From assembly GCA_020252645.1 (NCBI GenBank), contig JADCCN010000008.1:25886-89885 (forward strand): a stretch of 64,000 bases of DNA. The letters are read 5' to 3'. A program made the position numbers and the translations under genes. The notes beneath the pieces are model-generated. The model made no database searches, was not told the origin of the DNA, and was given only the letters and a program-made list of their open reading frames with translations. This document shows positions 8,411 through 17,108 of the stretch, piece by piece (positions within the stretch are counted from its first letter, which is position 1; each line of letters starts with the position of its first letter). Source of the stretch: Methylobacterium sp. GTDB taxonomy: Bacteria > Pseudomonadota > Alphaproteobacteria > Rhizobiales > Beijerinckiaceae.

Positions 8411-9165
8411 GCCGCGCCTCCCAGATAGGCTTCGCGCACATCCTTGCGTGCGAGAACCTCGGCGGGCGTGCCCGAGGCCATCAGCCTCCCCTGATCCATC
8501 ACATGCAGCACGCTCACGAGCCGCGAGAGCGCGGAGAGATCATGCTCGATGATGACAAAGCCGATGCCGCGCCGGTTGAGCGCCCGGATATGGCCCGAGA
8601 GTTCCTCGATGAGCACCGGGTTCACACCCGCGAAGGGCTCGTCGAGAAGGATCAGCTTCGGCTTCGTCATCAGCACACGGCCGAGTTCGAGGAGTTTCTT
8701 CTGGCCGCCCGAAAGCCGCCCGGCGGAGGCATCCGCCACCGCCCTGAGCTTCAGGAAGTCGATGGTTTCCTCCGCCTCGCGGCGGATCGCCTCCTCCTCG
8801 GCGCGCACCTTGCCGGGGCGGAAGAAGAGGTCGATCAGGTTTTCGCCGCTCTGGCCGGGGGCCGCGGCCATCAGGTTCTCGCGCACCGTGAGATGGGCGA
8901 ATTCGCGCGGCACCTGGAAGGTGCGCACCATGCCGCGCCGCGCCCGATCGAAGGGGGCGTCGCGGGAGAGTTCGGCATCCCCCAGAAGCACGGTCCCCTC
9001 GCCATGCTGCAGGAAGCCGGTGACCATCGAGAACAAGGTCGATTTGCCCGCCCCGTTCGGGCCGATGATGCCCGTGAGCGTGCCCGGCTCGATGGCGAGG
9101 CTCACGCCATCCACCGCCCTGAAGCCGCCGAAGCGGACGGAAATATCGCGCAGCTCCAGCCTCAT
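8407..9165 (-). CDS. livG: Branched-chain amino acid-type ABC transporter ATP-binding protein LivG (system 1)
   Basis: First ATPase of the importer. 252 residues with Walker A GPNGAGKST near residue 35, the LivG-specific stretch MVRTFQVPREFAHLTVRENL, signature LSGGQKKLLELGR, Walker B LILLDEPFAGVNP and switch region FVIIEHDLSALSRL. The C-terminus EAYLGGAA is typical of LivG. Its start overlaps the livM stop and its stop overlaps the livF start, so stoichiometric expression is expected. Confidence 0.91.
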   Translation of the reverse strand: MRLELRDISVRFGGFRAVDGVSLAIEPGTLTGIIGPNGAGKSTLFSMVTGFLQHGEGTVLLGDAELSRDAPFDRARRGMVRTFQVPREFAHLTVRENLMAAAPGQSGENLIDLFFRPGKVRAEEEAIRREAEETIDFLKLRAVADASAGRLSGGQKKLLELGRVLMTKPKLILLDEPFAGVNPVLIEELSGHIRALNRRGIGFVIIEHDLSALSRLVSVLHVMDQGRLMASGTPAEVLARKDVREAYLGGAA

Positions 9166-10049
9166 TTGCGCCTCGTGTAATCGCCCATCAGGCCCTGCGG
9201 CCGGTAGAGCGTGAAGAGGATCAGCGCGAGTCCGACCACACCGATGCGGATGCTCGCCATCTCCACCGCCGAGATGAAGGGCAGCAGGTCGCGCAGGAAG
9301 CGCGAGCCTTCAAGGAAGCCCATCAGCAGCAGGGTGCCCAGCAGCGCGCCGGAAATGCGCCCCACGCCGCCCATGATGATCGCCATCCAGACATAGAAGG
9401 TGACAATCGGCAGGAATTGATCCGGCGAGACGTAGCCGATGTAATGCGCGTAGAAACCGCCCGCGAGCCCGGCGAGAACGGCGCCCAGCACCAGAACCTG
9501 GATCTTGAAGCGCGCGGGGTCCTTGCCCAGGGCCTTGACCGCATCCTCGTTGTCGCGGATCGCCTCGATCATCCGGCCGAAAGGGCTCTTCACGATGCGC
9601 AGGAAGGCCATCACCGCGAGAAGGTTCGCAAGACCCACCAGCGCGAGGATCGTCAGCGCCGGGCCGGTGCCTACCCCGTCGATCAGCTTGGGGATGCCGG
9701 GAATGCCCTGCACGCCCTTGGTGAGCCAGCCCTCGGAGGTCACAACAAGGCGGACGCTTTCCGAGAAGCCGAGCGTGACGATGGCGAAGTAATCATCGCG
9801 CAATCGTAAAGCCACGAGCCCGATGGGGATCGCCGCGAGGCCCGCCAAGGCCATGCCGGCGAGAAGCCCCGCGGCGATGGGCATGCCGCCGGCGGTCGAG
9901 AGGATCGCGGCAGCATAAGCCCCGATGCAGAAGAAGCCGACATGGCCGAAATTGATGAGACCCGTCAGCCCGTATTGCAGCGTGAGGCCGAGCGAGAGCA
10001 GCACATAGATCGCGGTCACGATCAGGATGGCGATGAGATAGGCTTCCAT
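9162..10049 (-). CDS. livM: Branched-chain amino acid-type ABC transporter permease LivM (system 1)
   Basis: Inner-membrane permease of the HAAT family. 295 residues, starting MEAYLIAILIVTAIY at ATG 10049, which overlaps the livH stop by one base (TGATG). The longer open frame upstream is low-complexity Arg/Gly sequence and is not coding. About eight to nine membrane segments are visible, with the family EAA-like loop PFGRMIEAIRDNEDAVKALG and the motif NFGHVGFFCIGAYAAA. It pairs with LivH to form the channel. Confidence 0.91.
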   Translation of the reverse strand: MEAYLIAILIVTAIYVLLSLGLTLQYGLTGLINFGHVGFFCIGAYAAAILSTAGGMPIAAGLLAGMALAGLAAIPIGLVALRLRDDYFAIVTLGFSESVRLVVTSEGWLTKGVQGIPGIPKLIDGVGTGPALTILALVGLANLLAVMAFLRIVKSPFGRMIEAIRDNEDAVKALGKDPARFKIQVLVLGAVLAGLAGGFYAHYIGYVSPDQFLPIVTFYVWMAIIMGGVGRISGALLGTLLLMGFLEGSRFLRDLLPFISAVEMASIRIGVVGLALILFTLYRPQGLMGDYTRRK

Positions 10050-10915
10050 CAGCGCGCGCCTTCCAGCTTGCCGAAGAGGCCGCGCGGGCGCACCAGCAGC
10101 ACCACGAGCATCATCAGGAATGACAGGGCGATCTTGTAGGTGAAGCCCACGAAGGGCGTCGCGAGTTCCTGCGCCACGCCGATCAGCAATCCTGCCACCA
10201 CCGCGCCGACCGGGCTGCCGATGCCGCCGACAATCGCCGCCGCGAAGGCCGGCAGCAGCAGGTCCCACCCCATTTCCGGCGAAACCACGGTCTTGATGCC
10301 CGCGACGATGCCCGCCGAGGCCGAAACCGCGCCCGCCAACAGCCAGAGCACGGTCATCACGCCCGATGGAGAAATGCCCGAAACACGCGCGAGCGAGGGA
10401 TCATCCGCCACCGCGCGCATGCGCCGGCCAATCGGCGTGAGATGCAGGATCGCGAAGACGATGGCGAGGATCATCGCGCAGGCCGCAGCGAGTACGAGAT
10501 CATTGGGGTGGACGGGCACATCGCCGATCCGCCAGGGCCGCACCAGCGGCAATTGAAAGACCTGCTGCGAATGCCCGAACGAGACCCCGAGAATGGCGCG
10601 AAGCACGAAAGCCAGACCAATGGAAGCCACGAGCAAGGCCACGCTGGAGCGCTGCGCGAGCTTGCGGAAGATGAACCAGTAGCCGAGGAAACCCACGATC
10701 GCCCCGGCCGCAGCCCCTGTGAGGCCGCCGACCAGCAGCGAATTCGTGGCGCGATGCCCCAGCAAGGCGCCATAGGCGCCGACGGTCATCGTGTCGCCCG
10801 TCGCCGCATTGGGAAACCGCGCGATCCCGAAGACGAGCGTGATCGACAGGGCGGAAAGCCCGATGATCAGCCCGGCAACCACACCGGAAATCAGCAATTC
10901 GATCCAGAATGCCAT
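10049..10915 (-). CDS. livH: Branched-chain amino acid-type ABC transporter permease LivH (system 1)
   Basis: Inner-membrane permease, 288 residues, with repeated hydrophobic segments, the ARFPNAATGD element and the conserved loop PIGRRMRAVADDPSLARVSG. It starts at ATG 10915, 69 bp downstream of the binding-protein stop; a strong hairpin (10947-10977) lies in that gap. It is translationally coupled to livM. Confidence 0.9.
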   Translation of the reverse strand: MAFWIELLISGVVAGLIIGLSALSITLVFGIARFPNAATGDTMTVGAYGALLGHRATNSLLVGGLTGAAAGAIVGFLGYWFIFRKLAQRSSVALLVASIGLAFVLRAILGVSFGHSQQVFQLPLVRPWRIGDVPVHPNDLVLAAACAMILAIVFAILHLTPIGRRMRAVADDPSLARVSGISPSGVMTVLWLLAGAVSASAGIVAGIKTVVSPEMGWDLLLPAFAAAIVGGIGSPVGAVVAGLLIGVAQELATPFVGFTYKIALSFLMMLVVLLVRPRGLFGKLEGAR

Positions 10916-10946
10916 GCGGGAACCATTGCCAGGCGGAAGAAGATAA

Positions 10947-10977
10947 GGGCCCGGCGAGGGAGAGCAGCGCCGGGCCC
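10947..10977 (-). terminator. Strong hairpin between livK-like and livH (attenuator or mRNA-stabilising)
   Basis: Perfect 10-bp inverted repeat GGGCCCGGCG ... CGCCGGGCCC with an 11-base loop, seven bases downstream of the binding-protein stop on the minus strand. It is followed by a T-rich but interrupted run (TTATCTTCTT), so it is at best a partial terminator. Such hairpins after solute-binding-protein genes often raise binding-protein mRNA relative to the permease part; that role is inferred. Confidence 0.6.
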
Positions 10978-10984
10978 CGCGCCG

Positions 10985-12208
10985 TCAGATCTTGACGACG
11001 TAGCGGCGCTCGAGCTTGCCCCTGGTGATGAAGAACACGCCGAAATCGGGCGTGACATCGCCGAATTCGTCGAAATCCAGCACCGAGGAGGCTCCCTCGT
11101 AATTGATCTTCCTGCCGGCCTTCAGCGCGGCCTTGCCGTCGGCGAAGGTGAAGACCTTCTCGCCGCCGGGATTCGACACTTCGCGGATCTTCGCGTTGAT
11201 CTGGGCCGTGCCGGCGCCCGGTCCAGCCGCCTCGATGGCCAAAGCCAGCGCGATCACCATGTCATAGGTCATCGCGGCATAGACATTGGACGCGCCGGGC
11301 TGGGACATCTTCCTGCGATAGGCCTCGTCGTAGCGGGCGAAGGATGCCGCCTGCTCGTTCGAGACGGAATCGACCGAGATGATCCCCTCGGTCGGCTCGT
11401 TGCCGAGCGCGGTCACAAGCTGCGGGTTCGCGGCCCAGCCGGGGATGATCCATCTCACATTCGCGCCGGTCTGGAAGGCCTCGCGCAGGATGATCGTCGT
11501 ATCCGGCAGGAAGGAGCCCATCACGATGACATCCGGGCGCGCGGCCATCACCCGCTGCAGCTCGGCGCGATAGCTCGGCTGGTTGGGTTCATAGACGACC
11601 TCGGCCACCACCTGATTGCCCTTGGCCTCCCAGGCCCTCTTGAAGCCCTGCGTGTTGCCGATGCCCGAGGCGTTGTTGAAGGCCATCGTCGCCGGGCGCT
11701 TGAAGCCCTCCTTCACCGCGATCTCCGCGAAGGCGCGGCCGAAACGGTCATTCGTGGCCTGGAAGCGATAGCCATGGCCCTTGGCATTGGCCGGCGGCAC
11801 GGAAAGAGCCGGCGCGCCCGAAGTATGCATCAGCAGGATGTTCGCGTCGTTCACGAGCGGGATCACCGCCAGCGACACGCCTGACGACCAGGTGCCGAGG
11901 ATCGCGTTGACCTTGTTCACCTCGATGAGCTTCTTGGCGGCGAGCACGGCCGATTGCGGGTTCGTCTGCGTATCATCGGCGAAGACCTGAAGCTGGCGGC
12001 CGCCCGCACCGCCCGCGGCATTCACTTCCTCGACCGCCGCGAGGATCATCGCGGCCATGCCCGAGCCGTAAGGGCTGCCGGCACCCGTCACCGGGTTCAG
12101 CGCGCCTATGCGGAAGGCCTCGGCCTGCGCGAAGGCCCCCTGCGGGGCAAGCCCAAGGGCCAGGGCGCCGGCGCCCGCCTGAAGGATAGTCCTGCGATCA
12201 ATCGTCAT
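10985..12208 (-). CDS. ABC transporter substrate-binding protein, LivK/periplasmic binding protein type (system 1)
   Basis: Periplasmic receptor of the Liv-type importer; 407 residues. The N-terminus MTIDRRTILQAGAGALALG has a twin-Arg-like signal ending near AFAQA (residue 29), followed by the family opening FRIGALNPVTGAGSPYG. The type 1 periplasmic-binding fold is supported by AAKKLIEVNKVNAILGTWSS and the C-terminal RKINYEGASSVLDFDEFGD. The solute cannot be read from sequence. It lies 60 bp downstream of the amidohydrolase, suggesting that the solute may be related to the hydrolase substrate. Confidence 0.9.
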   Translation of the reverse strand: MTIDRRTILQAGAGALALGLAPQGAFAQAEAFRIGALNPVTGAGSPYGSGMAAMILAAVEEVNAAGGAGGRQLQVFADDTQTNPQSAVLAAKKLIEVNKVNAILGTWSSGVSLAVIPLVNDANILLMHTSGAPALSVPPANAKGHGYRFQATNDRFGRAFAEIAVKEGFKRPATMAFNNASGIGNTQGFKRAWEAKGNQVVAEVVYEPNQPSYRAELQRVMAARPDVIVMGSFLPDTTIILREAFQTGANVRWIIPGWAANPQLVTALGNEPTEGIISVDSVSNEQAASFARYDEAYRRKMSQPGASNVYAAMTYDMVIALALAIEAAGPGAGTAQINAKIREVSNPGGEKVFTFADGKAALKAGRKINYEGASSVLDFDEFGDVTPDFGVFFITRGKLERRYVVKI

Positions 12209-12268
12209 GGTGGTCTCCCCTGTTGAAGCGCATGCGCGCCTTCTGGTTGTTTGGGTTTCGGATTTGGC

Positions 12269-13507
12269 TCAACCGTTCATGGCCTTGCGCTTCACGACTT
12301 TGCCGCCGCGCATGATGAGCGGCATATGGCGACCCTGCCCGGTGAGGAGCGCGAGATCCTTCAGCGGGTCGCCATCCACCACGACGAGATCGGCATGCGC
12401 GCCCGGCGCGACCACGCCGATGCGGCCTTCCATGCGGCAGAGCTTCGCGGCGATATGCGTCGCCGAGGCGATGACTTCTTGAGCCGGCAGAACCCGGCCG
12501 CGGATGACGAATTCCTCCGATTGATAGGCATGCATCGCCCCGAGCAGATCGCTGCCATAGGCCATGGTGAGGCCCGCCGCCCGCATGATCGAGAGGGATT
12601 CGAGGCCCTTGAGGCGCACGTTGTCGATCTTTGCGACCGATTCGGCCGGGAAGCCGAGCCTCGGGCCGTCGGAAGCGAGTTTGTCGTAGGTGACGAGCGT
12701 CGGCACGGCGACGGCACCCGCCTTGGCCGCGCGTTCGGCGACCTCCGGCGTGATGAGATTGCAATGCTCGAGCGAGTGCACGCCGCATTCCACCGCGCGC
12801 TGGATGGCCTCGGCCGTGTAGAGATGCGCCGAAACATAGGTGCCCGCGTTCTTCGCTTCCTCCACCGCCGCGAGGATTTCCTCCCGCGCGAAACCGAGGA
12901 AGTGGATGGGATCGGTGGGCGAGGCCACACCGCCATTCGCCATGATCTTCACGAAAGCCGCGCCCTGCTTGATTTCCTCGCGCGCGGCTTTCCGCACCTC
13001 GGCCACGCCATCGCAAAGCCGGCCCAGCGCGCCGAGGCGGAAACCGCTCTCCATCGCCGGGCGATCATTGAAGCGGCCGCGGAAATCGCAATGACCGCCG
13101 GTCTGGCTCAGCGCCTTGCCCGAACGCACGAGGCGCGGCGCGGGGATCGGCCCCTCCTCCACGGCCACTTCGAGGCCATGATCGGCCCCGCCGACATCGC
13201 GCACGGTGGTGAAGCCGCGCATCAGCATGCCGTTCATCACCTTGAACGAACGCGCCGTGACGAGCGAATCCGGCAATTCGGCATTGGTGCCGAGATTGGC
13301 GCTCACCGCCACCACATGCACATGGGCGTCGATCAGGCCGGGCATGAGCGTGCGCCGGCCAAGGTCGATCACCCGCGCCTTCTCGGAGCGGAGCTTCGCA
13401 CCGACCTCGCGGATGATCCCGCCCTCGACCAGCACATTGACGGGATCGGTCGGGCGATCGGCTTTGCCATCGACGATGCGGGCATTGGTGATGAGCGTGG
13501 CGGCCAT
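12269..13507 (-). CDS. Metal-dependent amidohydrolase (imidazolonepropionase/prolidase-like)
   Basis: Amidohydrolase-superfamily enzyme cleaving an amide or dipeptide-like bond, probably cytoplasmic (no signal). 412 residues from ATG 13507; the longer frame upstream overlaps the GAF gene and is not coding. Metal-site motifs are the HxH in LIDAHVHVV near residue 60, a Lys in FVKIMANGG that fits the carboxylated lysine, His in SAHLYTAEAIQRAVE and HSLEHCNLI, and the Asp in YGSDLLGAMH. The set matches the prolidase-like subgroup of cog1228. It lies between the GAF gene and the system 1 binding protein, inside a transporter operon. Confidence 0.88.
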   Translation of the reverse strand: MAATLITNARIVDGKADRPTDPVNVLVEGGIIREVGAKLRSEKARVIDLGRRTLMPGLIDAHVHVVAVSANLGTNAELPDSLVTARSFKVMNGMLMRGFTTVRDVGGADHGLEVAVEEGPIPAPRLVRSGKALSQTGGHCDFRGRFNDRPAMESGFRLGALGRLCDGVAEVRKAAREEIKQGAAFVKIMANGGVASPTDPIHFLGFAREEILAAVEEAKNAGTYVSAHLYTAEAIQRAVECGVHSLEHCNLITPEVAERAAKAGAVAVPTLVTYDKLASDGPRLGFPAESVAKIDNVRLKGLESLSIMRAAGLTMAYGSDLLGAMHAYQSEEFVIRGRVLPAQEVIASATHIAAKLCRMEGRIGVVAPGAHADLVVVDGDPLKDLALLTGQGRHMPLIMRGGKVVKRKAMNG

Positions 13508-13517
13508 GGCGGTTCTC

Positions 13518-13988
13518 TCAGGCTTGGTTGCGGGCGATGAGGAAGGCGGGGATGAGCAAGGGCGCGAGTTCGGCCACCTTGGGGATATCGGCCTCGGTGT
13601 AATGGTGCTCGGCATCGAGCAGGTTCATGGTGCCGATGGTCTCGCCGTTATAGACAACGGGAATGTTGATCACCGATCCGCAGCCAAGGCTTGCGATGAG
13701 GGCATGGTCGAAGAACGCCCAGCGGATCGCCTCCATGTCGCGGCCGAGGAAGGGCTGGCGGCCCTCCATCACAAGCGCCCCCCAGGGCGTGGGGCCCATC
13801 GGCTTGCGGCCGAAGACCGGGTAGGCCTCGGGCTGGTTCGAATAGACGCGCGCCACTTCGCTGCCATCGACACGGAGCAGCGTGAAGAGCTTGTGCCCCA
13901 CGCGCGATTTCGTGGTCGCATCGAGCGCGCGGTAGAGCGTTTCGGGCTGACCCGGGGCTGCAAGCAGGTTGGCAAGATCGAGGGACAT
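13518..13988 (-). CDS. GAF-domain protein of unknown role
   Basis: 156-residue protein consisting essentially of one GAF domain, starting MSLDLANLLAAPGQPETLY. Family features are RVGHKLFTLLRVDG, the central Trp-rich GPTPWGALVMEGRQ and the final strands INIPVVYNGETIGTMNLLD. There is no output domain, so it is not a conventional signalling protein. It could bind a small ligand or have an enzymatic role. The start overlaps the livM stop (TGATG at 13988) and the amidohydrolase begins 10 bp after its stop, so it is tied to the transporter and hydrolase. Only the domain is recognised. Confidence 0.8.
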   Translation of the reverse strand: MSLDLANLLAAPGQPETLYRALDATTKSRVGHKLFTLLRVDGSEVARVYSNQPEAYPVFGRKPMGPTPWGALVMEGRQPFLGRDMEAIRWAFFDHALIASLGCGSVINIPVVYNGETIGTMNLLDAEHHYTEADIPKVAELAPLLIPAFLIARNQA

Positions 13989-14887
13989 CAGGGTTTCGGA
14001 GCCTTCGGCATGGTTTCGGGCAGGAAGCCCTGCGGTTTGAGGTGAAGCATGATGAGAAGGGCCGCGCCGATCAGGATCTCGCGGAAAGCCGCGACCTCTA
14101 CGGCCTTGAGGCCGGGCAGCACATCCGCCGCAAAGCGCGTCGCCTCGATGAAGAGCAGCACGGCATAGCCGCCCGCCACGGCACCGGCCGGGCGGCCGAC
14201 GCCACCGGCCGTCAACCCAAGGAAGATGTAGATCGTGATGAGCGGCTGGATATGATCGGGCGAGAAATAGGACTGGAAATGCGCGTAAAGCGCACCGGCA
14301 AGCGCCGCGATGGCCGCGGAAAGCGCGAAGGCCTCGTATTTGAAGCGCAGAACCGGCTTGCCGGCGAAACGCGCGAGTTCCTGATCCTCGCGGATCGCCT
14401 TCAGCGTGCGGCCGTAGGGAGAAGCATCGAGCCTGGCGAGCATCCACCAGACGCCGAGCACGATGAGGCTCACCACCGCAAGGTAGAACAGGTTGAAGCC
14501 GCCGGTGCCGAGTTCGGCCTTCATGGGTGCTGCAATGCCGGAAATCCCGTCCGCGCCGCTGGTCAGCCAACGCTCGTTGAGCGCGACAAGCCGCACCATC
14601 TCCGCAAAGCCGAGCGTGACGATCGCAAGGTAATCATCGCGCAGGCGCAAGGTGGCGAAGGTTACGAGCAGGCCCACGGCCACGCCCGCGAGCGCGGCGA
14701 TTCCCCAGCCAAAGACCACCGGCGCACCCGCACCCGTGGCAATCGCCGAGGCATAGGCGCCAACCCCGAAGAAGCCCGCAAGGCCCAGATTGACCATCCC
14801 CGCAGAGCCCCAGACGAGGTTCAGGCTCAGCGCGAGAAGCGCATAGATGCCGCCGATCGTGAGCGCGAAGATGAGATAGGAGAGCAT
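13988..14887 (-). CDS. livM: Branched-chain amino acid-type ABC transporter permease LivM (system 2)
   Basis: 299-residue inner-membrane permease opening MLSYLIFALTIGGIYALLAL, with the NLGLAGFFGVGAYASAI element and the cytoplasmic loop SPYGRTLKAIREDQELARFAG. Its start overlaps the livH (system 2) stop (TGATG at 14887). It is a paralogue of the 9162-10049 permease, with the same topology but clearly diverged, so the two systems are not a recent tandem duplication. Confidence 0.9.
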   Translation of the reverse strand: MLSYLIFALTIGGIYALLALSLNLVWGSAGMVNLGLAGFFGVGAYASAIATGAGAPVVFGWGIAALAGVAVGLLVTFATLRLRDDYLAIVTLGFAEMVRLVALNERWLTSGADGISGIAAPMKAELGTGGFNLFYLAVVSLIVLGVWWMLARLDASPYGRTLKAIREDQELARFAGKPVLRFKYEAFALSAAIAALAGALYAHFQSYFSPDHIQPLITIYIFLGLTAGGVGRPAGAVAGGYAVLLFIEATRFAADVLPGLKAVEVAAFREILIGAALLIMLHLKPQGFLPETMPKAPKP

Positions 14888-15750
14888 CAGAACGCCCTCT
14901 CGCCGAGAAGGCCGCGCGGGCGGAAGGTGAGCATCAGCAGGATGGCGACGAAGCCCACGCCCGTCCGGTAGGTCGGCGGCGCGACGAGCAGCGCCAGTTC
15001 CTCGGCGATGCCGAGCGCCAGGGCACCCGCCACCGCGCCGGGGATGGAGCCGAGACCGCCCAGAACCGCTGCCGCAAAAACCGAGAGCAGCACCCGATAG
15101 CCCGTGAGCGGATCAATCGAGGTATCAAGGCCGATCAGCACGCCGCCGATACCGGCCAGGCCGCAGCCGAGGAACAGCGCCACGAAGGAAATCCTCTTCG
15201 GGTCGATGCCCTTGAGGCGCGCGAGATCGGGGTTGTCCGCCACGGCGCGCATGCCGCGCCCGAAGCGGCTGAATTTCAGGAACAGGAAGACCGCGACCAT
15301 GATGGAGGCCGCCATCACGAGGTTTTCCGCCTGCTGCGGGCCAATGCGGATGCCCGCGAAGCGCCAATCCGGCAGCAGCGGCAGGTTGAAGCCGCGCAGG
15401 TCGTTGCCCGCAAGGAAGCGGATGACATTCTCGATGATGATGTTAAGGCCGATCGAACCGATCGCCACGGTCAGCGCCCCGGCCGGGCGCAGCAGACGCA
15501 AGGAACGATCCTCCACCACGCCCCCGATGAGGCCGGCGGCCAGAAAGGCCACCGGCAGGAGGGCATAGGAGGGCAGCCCCAGTTTCGTGTTCGCAATCCA
15601 GCCCGCGAAGGCGCCGAGCGTCACCCAGCCCGCAATCGCGAAGCTGGGATAGCGCAACACGGCGAAAATGGCGGAGAAGCCGATGGCGGGCACGGCAAGA
15701 AGCGCGCCCGTCATCACGCCATTGGCCAGGGCCTGGATGAAGGCATTCAT
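14887..15750 (-). CDS. livH: Branched-chain amino acid-type ABC transporter permease LivH (system 2)
   Basis: 287-residue permease starting MNAFIQALANGVMTGALLAV at ATG 15750, three bases before the binding-protein stop. The conserved loop RFGRGMRAVADNPDLARLKG and the motif LGGLGSIPGAVAGALALG identify LivH. It is translationally coupled to livM. Confidence 0.9.
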   Translation of the reverse strand: MNAFIQALANGVMTGALLAVPAIGFSAIFAVLRYPSFAIAGWVTLGAFAGWIANTKLGLPSYALLPVAFLAAGLIGGVVEDRSLRLLRPAGALTVAIGSIGLNIIIENVIRFLAGNDLRGFNLPLLPDWRFAGIRIGPQQAENLVMAASIMVAVFLFLKFSRFGRGMRAVADNPDLARLKGIDPKRISFVALFLGCGLAGIGGVLIGLDTSIDPLTGYRVLLSVFAAAVLGGLGSIPGAVAGALALGIAEELALLVAPPTYRTGVGFVAILLMLTFRPRGLLGERAF

Positions 15751-15752
15751 CG

Positions 15753-16964
15753 TCAGGCGATCTTCACGAGGGTGATCCTGCCGGCCTTCACCTGCTCGTA
15801 GCGGAACCGGCAATCCTGGATGTCGCCTGCATCCGTGAAGTCGCAGGGGCCGGAGGCGCCATCATAATTCACGGCCTTCTTCCCGGCGATGAGCTGCAGG
15901 CCATCGAGCGCGTTGTCGACCATGGCGCCGCCCGCCGCCTGGCTCACCTTGCGGATATTGTCCCTGATGGCCGTGCCGTTCGTCTCTCCGGCCAGCGCCA
16001 TCGCCAGGATGATCAGGTTGATCTGGTCATAGACCTGCGTGGTGTAGGGGTCGGGGCTTTCCACGCCGATCAGCTTCACGAGCCGCCTGTAGGCATTCGA
16101 GCCCTCTGCCGGGCTGGGCGAGATGGTGAAGATGCCCTCGGCCACTTCCGGCGGCACGCCTTCCAGCAGCTTCGCATTCACCGAATAGCCGAAGGCGATC
16201 TTCCTGCCCGCATAGCCGGCGCGGAACACATCCTTCAGCAGCACGGTCGTATCCGGCGTGTAGCCCCCGAAGATCAGCGCATCCGGCCTGCCCGCCAGCG
16301 CCTGGTCCACCTCGGTGCGGTAGGCGGGCTTCTTGTCATCATAGATCAGCCGCTCGGCCTTGCCGCCGGCCTTTTCCATCGCCGCCCTGATGTTGTTGAA
16401 CTGGCTGTCGGCGAAGGGGGTCTGCGGGGTGAGGAAGAAGACCGATTTCGCCCCTTGCGAGAGCGCGAATTCACCGAATTTCCGGCCCTGCAACGTGGTG
16501 TTCGGCTGCGTGCGGACAAGGAAGCCCTGATGCGGCAGTGCCGTGATCGAATCTGCGCCGGAAACGGTCGCGAGGAAAGTGCCCGAACCCCAGCAGAGCG
16601 GCGCGACGGCGGTCGTCACAGCCGAGGCCCAGGTGCCCATGATGGCGGAGACCTTGTCGACATCGATGAGCTTGCGCGCGGCGCGCACGCCGGCTTCCGG
16701 GTTGGTCTGGTCGTCTTCGCCCAGAAGCTCGATGCGCCGGCCGAGAATGCCGCCCGCTCCATTCACCTCATCCACCACCGCCCTTACGGCCTTGCCCATC
16801 ACCGGGCCATAGGGGCCGCCCGCGCCGGTGAGCGGCAGGAGGGTCGCAAGCCGGATCGGCGCGCCCTGCGCCCGGCCGACGGCCGGGATGGCGAGGCTGC
16901 CTGCGACGGCTGCCGTGCCGGCAAGCAGTCTCCGTCGATCGATGTCCATTCTCATGCGCCTCAT
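15753..16964 (-). CDS. ABC transporter substrate-binding protein (system 2)
   Basis: Periplasmic receptor of the second Liv-type importer; 403 residues from ATG 16964, chosen because AGGAG lies six bases upstream. A longer frame reaches into the dispersed repeat at 16988-17089 and is unlikely. The N-terminus MRRMRMDIDRRRLLAGTAAV is a twin-Arg-like signal ending near GRAQG, then IRLATLLPLTGAGGPYGPVM. The C-terminus KKAVNYDGASGPCDFTDAGD is typical of the family. Two later Met codons (16955, 16949) are alternatives. The solute is unknown. Confidence 0.89.
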   Translation of the reverse strand: MRRMRMDIDRRRLLAGTAAVAGSLAIPAVGRAQGAPIRLATLLPLTGAGGPYGPVMGKAVRAVVDEVNGAGGILGRRIELLGEDDQTNPEAGVRAARKLIDVDKVSAIMGTWASAVTTAVAPLCWGSGTFLATVSGADSITALPHQGFLVRTQPNTTLQGRKFGEFALSQGAKSVFFLTPQTPFADSQFNNIRAAMEKAGGKAERLIYDDKKPAYRTEVDQALAGRPDALIFGGYTPDTTVLLKDVFRAGYAGRKIAFGYSVNAKLLEGVPPEVAEGIFTISPSPAEGSNAYRRLVKLIGVESPDPYTTQVYDQINLIILAMALAGETNGTAIRDNIRKVSQAAGGAMVDNALDGLQLIAGKKAVNYDGASGPCDFTDAGDIQDCRFRYEQVKAGRITLVKIA

Positions 16965-16987
16965 GTCCTGCTCCTGTCCCTGTTGTT

Positions 16988-17089
16988 GAGCACGTCTCGT
17001 TTTGATGGAAGCAAAACCGTACTCTATCTGATTGATTTGTCGCATGTTGTTACGCAAAACCGGTATCCGCTTTTGCGAGAGCATGCTCT
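16988..17089. repeat. 102-bp dispersed repeat inside the liv operon
   Basis: Begins GAGCACGTCTCGTTTTGATGG and ends GAGAGCATGCTCT. It is the inverted copy of 38364-38465, differing at roughly a tenth of the positions by eye. The core TACGCAAAACCGGTATCC is the most conserved. It occupies nearly all of the 144-bp gap between livF and the binding protein of system 2, so it would be transcribed within that operon. Confidence 0.85.
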
Positions 17090-17108
17090 TGCTGGCTGTT
17101 TCCACGGC

